Made by a program: the position numbers and the translations under genes | Notes under the pieces: generated by a model | What the model saw: the letters and a program-made list of their open reading frames with translations, nothing else | Told to the model about the DNA's origin: nothing | The model's database searches: none | Part shown: positions 10,621 through 22,275 of the stretch, in pieces | Position numbering within the stretch: the stretch's first letter is position 1 | Layout of the letters: the number at the start of each line of letters is the position of its first letter | Assembly (NCBI RefSeq): GCF_028640845.1 | Contig: NC_080546.1 | Span: forward strand, 18,881,020-18,945,019 | Direction: 5' to 3' | Source of the DNA: Ahaetulla prasina | Lineage: Eukaryota > Chordata > Lepidosauria > Squamata > Colubridae | Length of the DNA stretch: 64,000 bases

Positions 10621-12342
10621 TTGTTGCCTTTCTACCTAGCTTTCTACATTTTTTTTCTCTTTTTATTGACACTTTCTTTTGATTAGATGTATCAGTCTGA
10701 TAAAGAATAACTCTACTGCTTGTTTGCCAGAAGGGGGAAAAAAATAGTCATTTTAGCAATCTTTTTTCCTGCATTTTAACTGGTGGCTTCTAATATTCTG
10801 CCTTTTTAAACATCTGAAACTTTCTCAGGATAGCCACTCATTTCTGTGATATTTTTCAGATAGAGAATTGAACTATTCAAATTATTTCTTCAAGAAGTCC
10901 TTGCATTGTTTTTGTTTTTGAATGGCCAACACAACAATAGGAAATTTACACATGCACACTTTTTGAGGGATGGGTAAAGCTTCCAGTTACTAATTAAATT
11001 TTCCATTGGAGGGAGTCATTGAAGAGCTATGTTAGGGATTATTATCTGAATAAATGTGACCTTCTAAACTTCCAGCTGCTATTACTGTCAGCATGTGCTA
11101 TAATTATGGAAAGAACAACTCCTGTATCATATCAACATCTTTCCTGTAATGAAGAAACACCTTTCCTGAGAATTGTGACTGCTCATTTTGTCCCAGAATC
11201 ATTAGATCTGAAAAATTGTTTACTATAAAAATTATTTAACATACTTAATAATGTTAGAATGTCCATCACTTTAATATTCTTCTTGCTCTTAATGACTTTA
11301 GACAGGTTGTCTAATGAATGGTCCATATTTTGTCTGATTACTACTCTGATGTTTTCCAAACGTGTTTGTTGTTGAGTTTGGCATATGAAGCAATTTTGTT
11401 CTGTAATAAAACTAATTAAAGTAGGCAGCCATCCACACAACACTCCTTAATGAATTATAATGAGCTCATTAATCGAATCACTCTTGCTCAGGAAATCCAC
11501 TATAATGGATCTATTACATGGTATAGAAATATAGAAAATCTGGATAAAATAACTCAGTTAAATATATACTTTTCTTTGAATTTTAAAAAAAAGTGCAGTT
11601 GCGGAAAGCTATTAAGTTAAATCCTTTATTTTAAAATAAAATGTGAAGGGAACTTATTTGCTTTAGGTTGTTTTGAATAATAGATTTTTGTCTTGGTTGA
11701 TAGTAGTAAATCATTTTAGAGCATCTGATAAACATTAATAGTGTGCATAGATAAATTGAGAATACAGAATGAGATGTGTGAAGGAGATGAAGTTATATCT
11801 TTGCTTGCCCAGCTAGTTGTTTAAACATGCCTTTAGGAAATTAATAATGTCTTATGTTATTCACTGTGAAAATAAATAACTTTGCCCTATACACAACAGT
11901 TTCTAAACTTGGTGTCTATTGCATAATAATAAAAAAGCAGTATCTGGATCTCAGTCTTTGAAAATTCAGGATTTTGGATAATGATTGAGCAACGATTCCA
12001 GGATTCAGTGCTGAAAATCTAGGATCTCCAGTCTGCTGGCAATTGATGTCTGAAATACTTGTTGGTTTTTTTTCCTTGGTGGTGGTCTTTCTCTGTATCT
12101 GATGGTTTTTTTCTGTATCTGGGAGGGTGGGGGGATAGAAGTTCTGAAGTACAACAGAGCCATGTGATTTTAACTTCTTCTGAGACATTCCTCCAGATGT
12201 GACTAAGGTTTAAGTTAACACTTCCTGAAACCATGCTAGGCTTCATCGAATTGCTACACTACAAGGCCAAATCAGAGGATTTATTTATTTTGTAGCAAGG
12301 GGGGGAGGGAAGAGGAGGTTTGGGCGGGAAGAGGGAGTATGA
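10621..12342. other. No feature recognised
   Basis: Mostly AT-rich sequence with scattered short frames (for example 11183-11443 minus) that look like chance. No splice-flanked exon is visible. Confidence 0.35.
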
Positions 12343-12475
12343 GAGAGGATAGGAGAGGCTTCTGTGGGGCAAGCCTGAGGGAGAAAAGGGGATAGGATAG
12401 GAGAGGCTTCTGTAGGGCAAGCCTGAGGGAGAAAGGTGGAATAGGAGAGGAGAGGTTTCTGTGGGGCAAGCAGAA
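12343..12475. repeat. 48-49 bp minisatellite, about 2.7 units
   Basis: The unit start gagaggcttctgtggggcaa recurs at 12353, 12401 and 12450 with slight changes. Each unit also contains gcctgagggagaaa. It creates overlapping Leu/Ser/Pro-rich frames on the minus strand that are not genes. Confidence 0.8.
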
Positions 12476-12804
12476 GAATCCAGGAAGGAGCAGAGGTTGT
12501 GAAAGGAGAACTCAGCAGGCAATTCAAGAGAGGGAGAGAGGAGAGAGAGAGAAAGGAAGAAGGGCTGACCAGCCACATGAATACCAACTCATCACATGAG
12601 AATACACAACTCATCATGTGAGTTAGCTGGGAAAAGACTGACCATCACCCCACCTCTCCTCTGCTGAGAGGAGACAGACCACCATGACCCTACATGACTC
12701 AGGCCAGTAGAAGTGCCTGAGCGAGGAACCAGTATGGACCGGTGGCCATATCAAAAAGGGCCAGGGGAACCCGGACTCTAGCGGCCCTTTCAGAGGTAGC
12801 AGTG

Positions 12805-13053
12805 CTACAATTTATTAACTAAATATAAATGGCCTCCCACTTTACCCACAGGAGAATCTGAGCAGCTCTCTCTTAGATACAGATAAGAAGCAAAACTCTC
12901 CTCTTTCTTCAGCTGTGCAGAAGATATTAAAGCAGCCATAGCAAGGAGTGGCAATAAGGATATTGTATCGGCAATGACGTTCTTCAGTCCTTGAATCCTC
13001 TCAATTTCACAAATGAGGGCAAAGCTTGAATGATTCCATATTTGCTGAATCAT
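12805..13053 (-). pseudogene. Possible LTR-retrotransposon pol remnant (RNase H end)
   Basis: The minus-strand frame contains FALICEIERIQGLKNVIADT followed by ISLLP. This resembles the end of Gypsy-type RNase H, where I-E-x-I-x-G-x-x-N-x-V-A-D-x-L-S-R-x-P is typical. The expected Ser-Arg is Ser-Leu here, and the frame is short and lacks the catalytic residues. The GC-rich 12560-12800 next to it may be more of the same element. This is inference from a short motif. Confidence 0.35.
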
Positions 13054-13059
13054 ATGGGA

Positions 13060-14256
13060 TGGGTAGTTGGTACCGCCTATTTTTAAATCTTCTTTTTCCA
13101 GATTACTTGCACTTTGCTAAAACCCCTTTGACCCATGATATTTTTTTTTTAATGTTTAAAAAACAGCTGACTTCTTTGCTGGATGTTTGATTTATGTTTT
13201 TTAATGGTGCTGTGTCAGATGTGAAATCATAGAGTGCATAGAGAATCATAGAGGGACGCAGTGCATCAATCATCCTATCTCCTGTGGCTAATTTTTAGGA
13301 GACAAGTTTTTCTGACAAATTTCTGTAGTGGAATTCATATTTCACGGTGTTTTTTCCCCCCTCGCCTAAATCGGAATCTATGTACTTAACGTCTTTCTTT
13401 CATCCTATGCTTTAAAAGCTTTCATAACAAATTGCGATGCACTTGACAGTAATGGCTAAGAGACAGCAGGCTTTGAAATGACAACCTGTTCTTCACCTCA
13501 GATTTTCTGATATTTGCTATTTTTTTAATTCTTTCAAAGGTAGAGACATACATTTCCCTGCACATCCCAGGTGCTTTTTTGATAGAGATGTTGCTATATT
13601 GTAGTCAGTGTCTCGGCTCATATATACACAAGTGTTCCTATACACATTTCACTATATTCTTTCTTGGTTGTTTACCGGTGATAGGCTGTTGGGTAATATT
13701 TATCTTAAGTATTTCTTCAACAAACTAAATGCTTTGGCACTCTTTAAAAAAGATATATTTCATTAACAGTTTGCAAGTCCCGTATAGTACAAGTTTAGTC
13801 CAATCAATAGCAATGTGCAATGCATGTTGTGTTGTGAATCTCTGAGAAAAGTAGTTCAACTTATTTAGCATTCTGGTCTTTATTGTCATGTCTTATTCCA
13901 TTCAGCGGAAGTCAGTGTCCTGTTTGCATGTGATTTGGTATAGGCCTTTGGATCCCATGGATATTTCTGTGAGCTACACTTTCTGTGAACTTCTCTGAAC
14001 GCAGAGGACAACATTTATTGACAGTAGGTTCTTAGGACAGAGATCACAATTGAGTAACAACAGTAGGGGGGGGGAAATCCCACTCCTCTCCTGCTTTCAT
14101 AACTAATTTCTGTTAATATCAGAGAGGGAGAAATGGCTTTAAATAAGTAGTTTGTCTTGGCTTCGTTTAATGGGAAATGGCAGTTGAATACATGGTATAT
14201 CCCCTTTCCTTCTGGGGTAATTCAGGACTGAAAGGTTTGTATCACATTGTATTGCT
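13060..14256. other. No gene recognised
   Basis: Sequence without a repeat signature I can name; 13180-13480 looks relatively complex and non-repetitive. Confidence 0.35.
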
Positions 14257-14690
14257 GCCGAATAGCATAGAATAGAATGGAACGAAACAGAATAATAAAG
14301 TTAAGGGATCTTGGAGGTCTTCTAGTCCAACCCCATGCTTAGGCAGGAAACCCTATACCATTTCAGACAAATGATTATCCAATCTCTTCTTAAAAACTTC
14401 CAGTGTGGGACCATTCACAACTTCTGGAGGCAAGTTGTTCCACTGATTAATTCTTCCAACTTGCAGGAAATTTCTCCTTAGTTCTAAGTTGCTTCTCTCC
14501 TTGATTAGTTTCCACCCATTGCTTCTTGTCCTGCCCTCAGGTGCTTTGGAGAGCTTGACTCCCTCTTCTTTGTGGCAACCCCTGAGATATTGGAACAGTG
14601 CTATCATGTCTCCCCTAGTCCTTCTTTTCATGAAACTAGTCATACCCAGTTCCTGCAACCATTCTTCATAAGTTTTAGCCTCCAGTCCCC
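14257..14690 (-). mobile_element. CR1/L3-type LINE, 3' part with C-terminal coding remnant
   Basis: On the minus strand a 101-residue frame (14353-14658) carries the CR1-type C-terminus: GDMIALFQYLRGC, WKLIKERSNLELRRNFL and INQWNNLPPEVVNGPTLEVF, then KKRLDNHL. It is followed by the 3' UTR phrase (ggttggactagaagacctcc) and a short agaat-type tail at 14257-14290, a small version of the long arrays at 24.4 and 48.3 kb. Confidence 0.85.
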
Positions 14691-14750
14691 TAGTTTAACT
14701 TTTGGCGTTCTGTTTTCTGCCTTATAATAAATATTAGTGGCATTTGACTA

Positions 14751-15146
14751 TAGATAGTCCTCCCGTAATGATCACAATGACTGTCAGGTCTGTTGCTAAG
14801 TGAGATATTGTGTGATTGTGACAGATTTATAGATCTCACTGTTGTCCTGGTTATTAAGCAAATTTCCCGCCGTTATTAAGCAGGATATCATGTGATTGTG
14901 ACGTGATTTTTACTGCTGGCTTCTTCATTGACTCTGCTTATGGGAAGCTGACTCTGTAGCACACAAATGATGATCACATGACCACAGGACTCTGCAATGG
15001 TACCCTGAAAAGTGCCTGAATCATGATTACATGACCATGGGGATGTTGCAAGAGACATAACTGTGGGAACAAATCTTAAAGTTTTCAGCATTGACGTAAC
15101 TTCACTTGGTTGTTGAAAAGGACAGTTGTTAAGTGAGGACTACCTG
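14751..15146. mobile_element. Mariner-like MITE (TA target)
   Basis: The ends are tagatagtcctcccgtaat and aagtgaggactacctg, flanked by TA dinucleotides (14749-14750, 15147-15148). The interior has the gctaagtgag/ttaagtgag phrases shared with the copies at 33056 and 44955. 396 bp, non-coding. Confidence 0.7.
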
Positions 15147-15309
15147 TATTCAAAAGGTATGGCTAGATTACAAAATGACATAGATTTATGCAAGTTTAAT
15201 TGTAGTGGCTTCCCATAATAATTCTGGGAGTTACAACTTGATGGCATGGAATGTTCTCAGATAGAGACTTTGCTTACTCCTCTTCAACAGATACAATTAA
15301 GCAGAAACG

Positions 15310-15392
15310 TTGCAAAGCTGGTTGAGGAATTCTGGGAGTTGAAGTCCGCAAGTCTTAAAGTTGCTACGGTTGGAGACCCATGTTCTATAAAA
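15310..15392. mobile_element. hAT MITE fragment
   Basis: Contains ggaattctgggagttgaagt and cttaaagttgctacggttgg, ending agacccatg, the right half of the family represented in full at 62727-62849. The left half is not recognisable. Confidence 0.5.
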
Positions 15393-15721
15393 TACCAATA
15401 GCAATCTCCTTTTCTGAGAATGGGTTTTTGGAGGTAGAAGAATTGGGAGTATTCTGTAAGAGATGACCAGGTGGAGCCCGAAGGTTGCATCAAATGCAAC
15501 ATCAGTCTGGAATCCTTACGCAGCCCCAAGGCAGTCCAGCCCTCCCCATTCATGAATTCCATTGACTCTAGTCTAATGCTAACTTGCCTTGACTGTCGGT
15601 AGAGTAGATTCTTGCGTATAAGTAGCATGTAATAAAATTTTAGTGCTTTGAAGTCAAGTCCTGTTCCTGGTTACTTGCACCTGACAAATTCCTTATTTGT
15701 CATAAAGCCTAAGGTTTACAG

Positions 15722-16106
15722 CAGTGGTGGGATTCAGCCGGTTCTGGAGTATTGGTTGTTAAATTGCTAGCTGACTCCGCTCCTCCCCACCCCTTCCAGG
15801 AGGCCCCCCGCACCCTGTTTCGGCTCCCAAAAACTGCAGGCAGGCCTACTAGGCCCAAAACGGGGTGCAGCGGGGTGCCGCGCAGGGCCCTCACAGCCTG
15901 TTTTTGTTCCCAGGAAACCTACTATGCCCAAAACAGGGCATGGGGGGGCAGTGTGCCCCCCTCATGGCCTGTTTTTGCTCCCAGGGAGGTGCAGGAGGCC
16001 AAATGCTACCTGTCATACCCCCTGGCCACACCCACCATGCCCATGCCCACCCAGCCGGTCATTAGGGCAAAGGACCGGTTGTTAAATTATTTGAATCCCA
16101 CCACTG
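15722..16106. mobile_element. hAT-type MITE with perfect target duplication
   Basis: The ends are cagtggtgggattcagccgg and tgaatcccaccactg, flanked by a perfect GTTTACAG at 15714-15721 and 16107-16114. The GC-rich interior gives chance frames on both strands. 385 bp. Confidence 0.9.
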
Positions 16107-16114
16107 GTTTACAG

Positions 16115-17013
16115 TACCTGTTTAATAACTTCAGAATGCTGACATATATGTGAGTTAGTTTGCAAATCTGATGGCTTCAATTGAACGATGAACAAATCAG
16201 CTTGCTTAAAAAGAGGGACCTCAATAGGTTTTTTTTATGAAGGAGAAGAACAAGGAAGATATACTGAAAATGTGAGAGGAGGACAGAGGGAGGGGGGAAG
16301 ACAGAGACAGAGACAGACAGACAGAGAATGAGAATAATTCTTGAAATGCAACAATACTTGGAATATGACTTCTTACATTCTTTAGTACGTATTATCTACC
16401 TGTAAGTTCCTAAATTTCTTGTGGGGCTTTTCTGCCTTGAAATAAACCCTGGCCTTGGGAAATGGGGGGAAAAAAAATAATACCAGTGATATAGAGGAAT
16501 GAAGAAACCTGGAAGAAGGCAAAGCTGCCTGCAGAGAATCTTCCATCAAAGAAAGCACTTTGCTTTGCAAAATATTATGGCAAGTTCCACTTGCAATATT
16601 TTATTGCAGACTTTATTATATTCTCTGTTAAATAAACTAATAAAACTGCTTACGTCCATAACTTTCTGAAAAGAGGGGATGAGTAGAAAACCAAGCAAGG
16701 CTGGCTGTGTAACTGGACACCCTCCTCCACAGAGCACTGCAGGGGTTTAAAAGAATGACACACTAACCAAATGGACTTATAACACAGGGTTCCGGTCACA
16801 GTTTGGTTTACATAATATGCTTGTATTTTGGCAGCATTAGGTTACAATATTTGTATTGCTAACAGAATATGCTATTAGAAATATCACACATGAAAAGGGA
16901 GCCCCGAGATTCGTTACTCGGATGTAATTATTTGGCACAGTGTGACATTCTTGTGAGGAGCAGGGGGGAAAAGTGCTAAGCCCTTTGTAACATCTCTTTT
17001 GATGTTATTATAG
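16115..17013. other. Presumed intron upstream of the candidate exon
   Basis: Contains a purine-rich tract (16250-16330, gacagacagacag). The last 40 bases before 17014 supply the acceptor. No other feature. Confidence 0.4.
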
Positions 17014-17097
17014 GATATAATGAAAGATGAATGCTTGACTCTGAAACTGCAATTAAAAGAGAAAGAGGAACTCGTTTCCCAACTTCGTGAAGAGCTG
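17014..17097 (+). CDS. Candidate internal coding exon, coiled-coil protein (gene not identified)
   Basis: Eighty-four nucleotides open in one frame between an AG acceptor (17012-17013, after a T-rich stretch ending ttattatag) and a consensus GTAAGT donor at 17098. It encodes 28 residues, starting DIMKDECLTLKL and ending LVSQLREEL. With position 1 at Asp, residues M3, C7, L10, L14, K17, V21, L24 and L28 follow alternating 3/4 spacing, a parallel coiled-coil heptad. The length is exactly four heptads, and the exon starts and ends on codon boundaries (phase 0/0). It lies in no repeat I recognise. The reading frame continues past the donor for about 40 codons, but that part is low-complexity and looks intronic. 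The composition (E, K, L, Q) is typical of scaffold or cytoskeletal coiled-coil proteins. I do not recognise the gene, and the call rests on splice signals and heptad only. Confidence 0.6.
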
Positions 17098-17936
17098 GTA
17101 AGTGACAAACAACATTTGTTTCTTATTTGGAATTTACTAGACCTGGTAAGGTCATTGGCTGAGGCCAATACACAAATATACAAACAAACAAACAAACGGG
17201 GGTTGAATATGTGCTTATGTTAGAGTCATATTAAGCAGATTTTGAAACTGGGAACTTGTCAACTTCTGAAAGGGCAATTTTGCAGGTAAGTCAAAGGAGG
17301 TTGTTTGTTTTAGAAGCCTACAATGACAGTTCCCTTTAATCCCTGATGTAAGACAAGCCACAATTTTCTGTGCATTTTACATTGCAAATATTCTGATGGT
17401 TACATAACACATGATGATTTGCTGGTGTTTCTATTGATATAATCATTCCGTAAAGTATTCTCGCCCGCTCCCACTGCAGGAAATACACGAGTATACAGAG
17501 TGTAAATTTCAGTAGCTTTTCAGGTTTTCATACAACAGTGTACACTTTACACTTTCTGCTAGTGAAATTGATTAAATGACTTATCTATAAACATACTGAA
17601 ATCTGGAACTGAAACAAGAGCAAAAAAAAAAAATACTTTCCTATCAACTGATGTTCTGACAAACTGCTAGGTATGTTCCTCTAATTAAGAGAATTTATTG
17701 ATACTCTTGTGTAAATTTATGCTAAATATCCATGTGGTTTTCAGTATGTGACAGCATACATTGATTGCTCATTTTAATTTGGAGAGGAATCTTGGGGAAT
17801 AAAATACAGAAATGAATGAATGAATGAAAGTCTGTCTTGTGCAGGCATGCATGCATGCATATTTGCATGTGTATGTTTGTGTGTGTATATACATAACACT
17901 GTCAAATAATTTACTAAGACTGTATTACTAAAATTC
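17098..17936. other. Start of presumed intron
   Basis: Begins with the GTAAGT donor. Short (AAAC)n, (AATG)n and (GCAT)n runs at 17183, 17812 and 17845; otherwise nothing recognised. Confidence 0.4.
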
Positions 17937-18199
17937 TTCTCTTCCTCACTAGTATCTATCTCTTCCCACTTATTACTATAACCATGTTGCTTGTATCTTT
18001 CAATTGTACTGTTTTTATTTGTTTCTAGTACGATTTGATATTAGTAACCTTGACTATCACGAAGCGTTGTATCTTTTTATTCTTGATGAAAGTATTTCAT
18101 TCTCCTTATGTACACTGAGAGCATATACACCAAAGACAAATTTCTTGTGTGTCACTTGGCCAATAAAGAATTTGATTCTATACATACATGCATGCATAC
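17937..18199 (+). mobile_element. LINE 3' UTR, ATTCT-array family, with an ATAC/ATGC tail
   Basis: This is the same 3' UTR as at 24666, 45611 and 48487 (there in reverse), recognised by tgtacactgagagcatatac, cacttggccaataaagaatt and the cttgtatcttt block. AATAAAG near its end is the likely polyadenylation signal. It ends in catacatgcatgcatac and is interrupted by a hAT at 18200; the catgcatacatac tail resumes at 18411. Confidence 0.85.
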
Positions 18200-18408
18200 C
18201 AGGGGTGAAATGCTGCCAGCTCTATCCAGTTTGCGGGAGCCGGTAGCTCCGGTGGTGGGAAGCTCCGCCCTCCCTAAACCGGGACATTGTCACCTCCCGG
18301 TTTTGACCATCTGTGCATGTGCAGAAGGCTTTGGGCATGCGCAGATGACGGGGCGCATGCAGTGCATATCAGCAAACCAATAGGAAAGGTAAGTACATTT
18401 CACCCCTG
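18200..18408. mobile_element. hAT-type MITE nested in a LINE tail
   Basis: The ends are caggggtgaaatgctgcc and acatttcacccctg. It sits inside a (CATGCATAC)-like array, so the target duplication cannot be delimited. It has gggagccggtagctccgg inside, as in related copies. 209 bp. Confidence 0.8.
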
Positions 18409-18420
18409 TTGCATGCATAC

Positions 18421-18946
18421 ATACACATATATTAAGTGCAGAAAAGAAGAATGGCTCTTGGAAAGAAACTTTCAAGAAAACTTAGTAGAAAACATCCCAC
18501 TTTCCGTTGACTGAGATACCCTATCAGTGAAAATCAGAACAGTAGCTGAGGTTGGTTGTCTACTCAACAGTATCTGTCAGATATGAGCCATGAATTATTA
18601 AGTAAAGCAACTACATCAGTGGAAGTGAGACTGACAGTCCACTTCATTTATCCAAACTGGACAGTTAATTTTCTTTTGCTTCCCTATGGAACAAATACAT
18701 AATTAGATCTTGATTTAAAATATCATCGAGCTGGTTATAAGAGTGTTATGCCGACCTATTTTTAAATTATTTGTCTATTGTAACCTGTCACAGATTTTTA
18801 TCTTACTAAAAAGAGAAAAAAGACACTTTTGGTCTCAGTATCTTTTTTACTAAAAGTCTAAGCTTACAGAGATGTATTTCAAGGCGGGTTTGGTGGTGTA
18901 CTTCCAATTAGGTATCTGATACACTAATGACATATAGGGATGTGGT
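18421..18946. other. No feature recognised
   Basis: AT-rich sequence between the LINE tail and the next SINE. Confidence 0.35.
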
Positions 18947-19060
18947 AGCTCAGTGGTTAAGATGCTGAGCTTGTCGATCGAAAGTTCGGCAATTCAGTGG
19001 TTCGAATTCCTAGTGCTGCATAACGGGATGAGCTCCCGTTACTTGTCCCAGCTCATGCTC
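18947..19060 (+). mobile_element. Sauria-type SINE, 3'-truncated head
   Basis: Starts gggatgtggtagctcagtgg (A-box-like) with the B-box-like ggttcgaattcc, then gagctcccgttacttgtccc. This is the tRNA-derived head seen in full at 21304 and 50778; the BovB-like tail is missing. Confidence 0.75.
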
Positions 19061-19271
19061 TAATGGCCTTTTGACTTGACTACTGCAAGGCTTCCTACTT
19101 GGGGCTTCCCTTGAAAACCACAAAGAAGCTTCAATTGGTCCAGAATGCAGTGGTGTGAGTAGTAATTGGCATGGCTTAATATGTACATGTAATTTGCAAG
19201 CTGCACTGGTTGCCAGTTTTTTTTAGAGTGTGATTCAAGGTGTGCTGTTTATTCCTTATAAAGCTCTAAAT
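19061..19271 (+). mobile_element. L2/CR1-like LINE coding fragment, interrupted by a hAT
   Basis: Translates in pieces to DYCKASYLGLPLKT, KLQLVQNAVV and CKLHWLPVFFRV, the conserved LINE C-terminal order (LDYCNALYLGLP, LQLVQNAAAR, LHWLPV). It is split by the hAT at 19272 and may continue after 19747. Confidence 0.65.
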
Positions 19272-19746
19272 CAGTGGTTCTCAACCTTTATAGTGCTGCG
19301 ACTCCTTTAATACAATTCCCCTCGATGTGGCGACCCCAACCGTAAAATTATTTTCGTTTTGAATTTTATTGTGCCTGAAGCCGTATTGGCTAGCGATCTG
19401 AACTGCTTGTGATTGCCTTGAGGACAGAGGCATTAAAGCAGAGACTCTTCCCCTATTAAGTTTATTGCGCTTGAAGCCAGATTAGGCTAGCGATTGGGAG
19501 TGATTGCAGATGGCTTGAGAGGGAGACATCAGAGCAAAGATTTCTCTCTTTTTTAATTCATCACACCTGAAGCCAAATTCGGCTAGCAATTTGAAGAACC
19601 TGCAGCTGGCTTGTAGTGTCAACCATTGGAGCGCGATTCTTCGACTCGCAAGTATACTTCCCATATTTCCGATGGTCTTAGGCGACCTCTGGCAAATCGT
19701 CATTTGACCCCCAATGGGGTCCCGACCCACAGGTTGAGAACCGCTG
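19272..19746. mobile_element. hAT element (GGTTCTCAACCT family)
   Basis: The ends are cagtggttctcaaccttta and ccacaggttgagaaccgctg. The flanks ctctaaat and cattaaaa agree at 5 of 8 positions only, so the copy is old. Its uninterrupted middle (cccctattaagtttattgcg) is the reference that exposes the LINE insertion in the sister copy at 29085-31004. Confidence 0.8.
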
Positions 19747-19822
19747 CATTAAAAACTGACTCTGCAGAGCACCAGGCCTTTGGTGAGGCAGTGAGATCTT
19801 TTGCTTCATCATACTTGACATT

Positions 19823-20401
19823 AATTCTTTTTTACAAGTTTTTTTTTTGTTTTTTTACAAACATATGAATACATAAATAGTGTGGCAACTGGGTGTCATA
19901 CATTCTAATACAAATAAAACTAGTAGAGTTAATCATAGTTATTACATTCAATCAGCTTGTATATCTCTAATAATGATACACATTTATATCAAGTTGCAAT
20001 CTGTCATTATTCAATTATTCCATGTTTTCTCTTGTTATTGATTTTTTATTATATAAGGGTTTATACACTGATATTCCCCCTTCTCTTATTTCTATCTCTT
20101 ATTCTAGCTTTTAATCATGTCACCCTTTAATAAAAGACATTTTCTGTCTATCCTACCTAACTTTTACTCATGTCCCCTACCTGAAAAAAGAAAATAAAGA
20201 GAGAGAAAAGGGAAAGCAAATCAGAACAACAAAAAAGAGAAATCATCTATCCATCATCTCTTGCCCGCTTCAATACTATAATTGCTATGCTTTTTTTGGC
20301 TTGCCTCCCATATTCCTCTCTTGGATCTTTATCTCTCTGCATCTGCTTCTTGGCTGTTCAGTCTAGATGTTTCTCCCACCTCTACCCTCTTTCACTGCTT
20401 G
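19823..20401 (-). mobile_element. Retrotransposed insertion (L1-like?) with a 14-bp target duplication
   Basis: A poly-T-rich start (about 19828-19860, the A tail of a minus-strand element) and an exact 14-bp repeat TCATACTTGACATT at 19809-19822 and 20402-20415 define a 579-bp retrotransposon insertion. The interior has no coding remnant I can name. The A-rich tail and long duplication fit L1-type target-primed insertion. Confidence 0.7.
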
Positions 20402-20415
20402 TCATACTTGACATT

Positions 20416-21164
20416 GTTCATTGTTATTTTTTTATGTTTTATTAATATTATTTTCTTTGTCTGGTTGTGGTGACCATCCAGAATCCTTCGTGACTTTTTC
20501 ATGAAGAGGTTTCATGAGAACTAAGAATAAGTAACCAGCTTTAGTTTAAAAGTGATGCTTCTAATTTGTGATCAAATCAAAGTTTTAATTGAGAATCTGA
20601 TTTTATTCTACATGACAAACATATTCAGATTTGTATTAATAAAAAATACACAGCGTTTGCCAAGAAAAAAAGTTATAAGACTGGAAACAGACTGTCCTCA
20701 AAATTGAAATGAATATACTGCTTTTCTATATCATTTTTTAAAAGTCATTAAGAATCATGTATTATATAAATACCAAATAAGATTAAGTGACACAATGGAA
20801 TAGAGATTAAGCTTTTACAGACTGGTGAATTTTTGTACAATGTCATTGTAAAACTTCTGATACTCTGCCTATCTTGTCCAAAGCATATATCTGAAAACTT
20901 TGTTACTCCAAAAATATACTATGTTATTTTTGCAAGTTACTGCTTCTTGATGCCAGCATTACTCCATTGAATAGAAAATACATAATTCTTCAAGGATGAC
21001 ATAAAAACAGGGGCTTTGATGTTTATAGTAAGCAAAGGATTTTTGGAGATTTTTTTTTATTTATAAGAGTTCTTCAGCTATTAAATTCTTAAACAGCAGA
21101 TAAAAAAAAATCACATTCGAGTTGGACTTCATGCAGAAGATTACACTCATTGAAAATTCCAAGG
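20416..21164. other. No feature recognised
   Basis: AT-rich sequence without clear repeats. Confidence 0.35.
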
Positions 21165-21300
21165 ATGCAATTTTTGGTTAGGCATCAGGAAAACTTTGTA
21201 ATATTCAACAGTGTTCTACAACAGAACTGTCTGTCTTGAAAAGCACTTAAGCACTCTGGATATGTTTAAGTAGAGTTTGGATTTATCAGAGACCCTATAG
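21165..21300 (+). mobile_element. Old CR1-like 3' region
   Basis: Phrases aggcatcaggaaaactttgt, gttctacaacagaactgtct and gtttaagtagagtttggat follow the order of a CR1 C-terminus (hydrophobic block, WNxLP region, FKxRLD region) in decayed form. Confidence 0.45.
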
Positions 21301-21303
21301 TAA

Positions 21304-21638
21304 GGGATGCGGTGGCTCAGCGGCTGAGCTTGTTGATTGAAACATCAGCAGTTCAATCGTTCGAATCCCTAGGGCTGCGTAATGGGGTGAGCTCCCATTA
21401 CTTGTCCCAGCTTCTGCCAAACACGTAAAAAATGCAAGTAGGAAAATAGGGATCACCTTTGGTGGACAGGTAACAGCGTTCCATGCACCTTTGGCATTTA
21501 GTCATGCCAGCCACAGGACCACAGAGATGTCTTCGGACAGTGCTGGCTCTTTGGCTTTGAAACAGAGATGAGCACTGCCCCCCCCCCCGAGTTGGGAACG
21601 ACTAGCACATATGTGCGAGGGGAACCCTTACCTTTTTA
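21304..21638 (+). mobile_element. Sauria SINE, near full length
   Basis: tRNA-derived head (gggatgcggtggctcagcgg; B-box gttcgaatccc), middle with gagctcccattacttgtccc and aaaaatgcaagtaggaaaat, and a BovB-like 3' tail (gaaacagagatgagcactgc, acgactagcacatatgtgcg, ggggaacccttaccttt). RNA polymerase III transcription from the A and B boxes is expected for the family. Confidence 0.85.
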
Positions 21639-21764
21639 TAGTAGTGGATTGTTCCACTGGGTTTAGATGGTGTCTATGGTACCTTCCAGGAATTTTAATC
21701 TATGATCATATTCATCATTCATCCCTATAGTATATTTTATGGAAGCACAATGTACTTATTCAGA

Positions 21765-21995
21765 GATGTGATGGCACAGTGGTTAGAATACAGTACTGCA
21801 GGATATTTCTGTTGACTGCCAGCTGACTGCAATTTGGCAGTTCAAATCTCACCAGGCTCAAGGTCGACTCAGACTTCCATCTTTCCAAGGTCAGTAAAAT
21901 GAGGACCCAGATTGTTGGGGGCAATAGGCTGACTTTGTACACCACTTAGAGAGGGCTGTAAAATATATAATTCTAAGTGCTATTGCTATTGCTAT
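21765..21995 (+). mobile_element. tRNA-derived SINE with a CTATTG-type tail
   Basis: Head gatgtgatggcacagtggtt with B-box gttcaaatctcacc, then aaaatgaggacccagattgt and a (gctatt)n tail. Related to the copy at 34890 and, through the middle, to the minus-strand SINEs at 37645 and 40612. Confidence 0.75.
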
Positions 21996-22275
21996 TTAGC
22001 AATGTTTACCTGTTTTTAATGTAGTATAACCTTTGATGAGTAGAGAAAAAAAGCTTTTCCATCACATCCAACCTGGTAAAAAGTCTGCTTCTCAGCAGTT
22101 GCAGTCCCCTTGAGAGTTTCCTTAAGAATGATGAAGGGCAACACTTAAATTCTGCATCTCAGCATCTTCTCTGGAAATCTACATAATCCAAGAAGTGTAA
22201 GTGATCCCTTATTTTACCTGCTGCTCTGTTGGCATGGAAGATTTCTCACAATATTGGGGGAGTCATTCTCTTAGA

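Noticed and set aside
12259..12617. Leu/Ser/Pro-rich minus-strand frames that look like a secreted protein
   Set aside because: They overlap the 48-bp minisatellite and are open in three frames at once, which indicates composition rather than coding.
18947..19030. tRNA-like sequence with A- and B-box matches
   Set aside because: It is the promoter head of a Sauria SINE found repeatedly in the window, without an intact cloverleaf, so it is not a tRNA gene.
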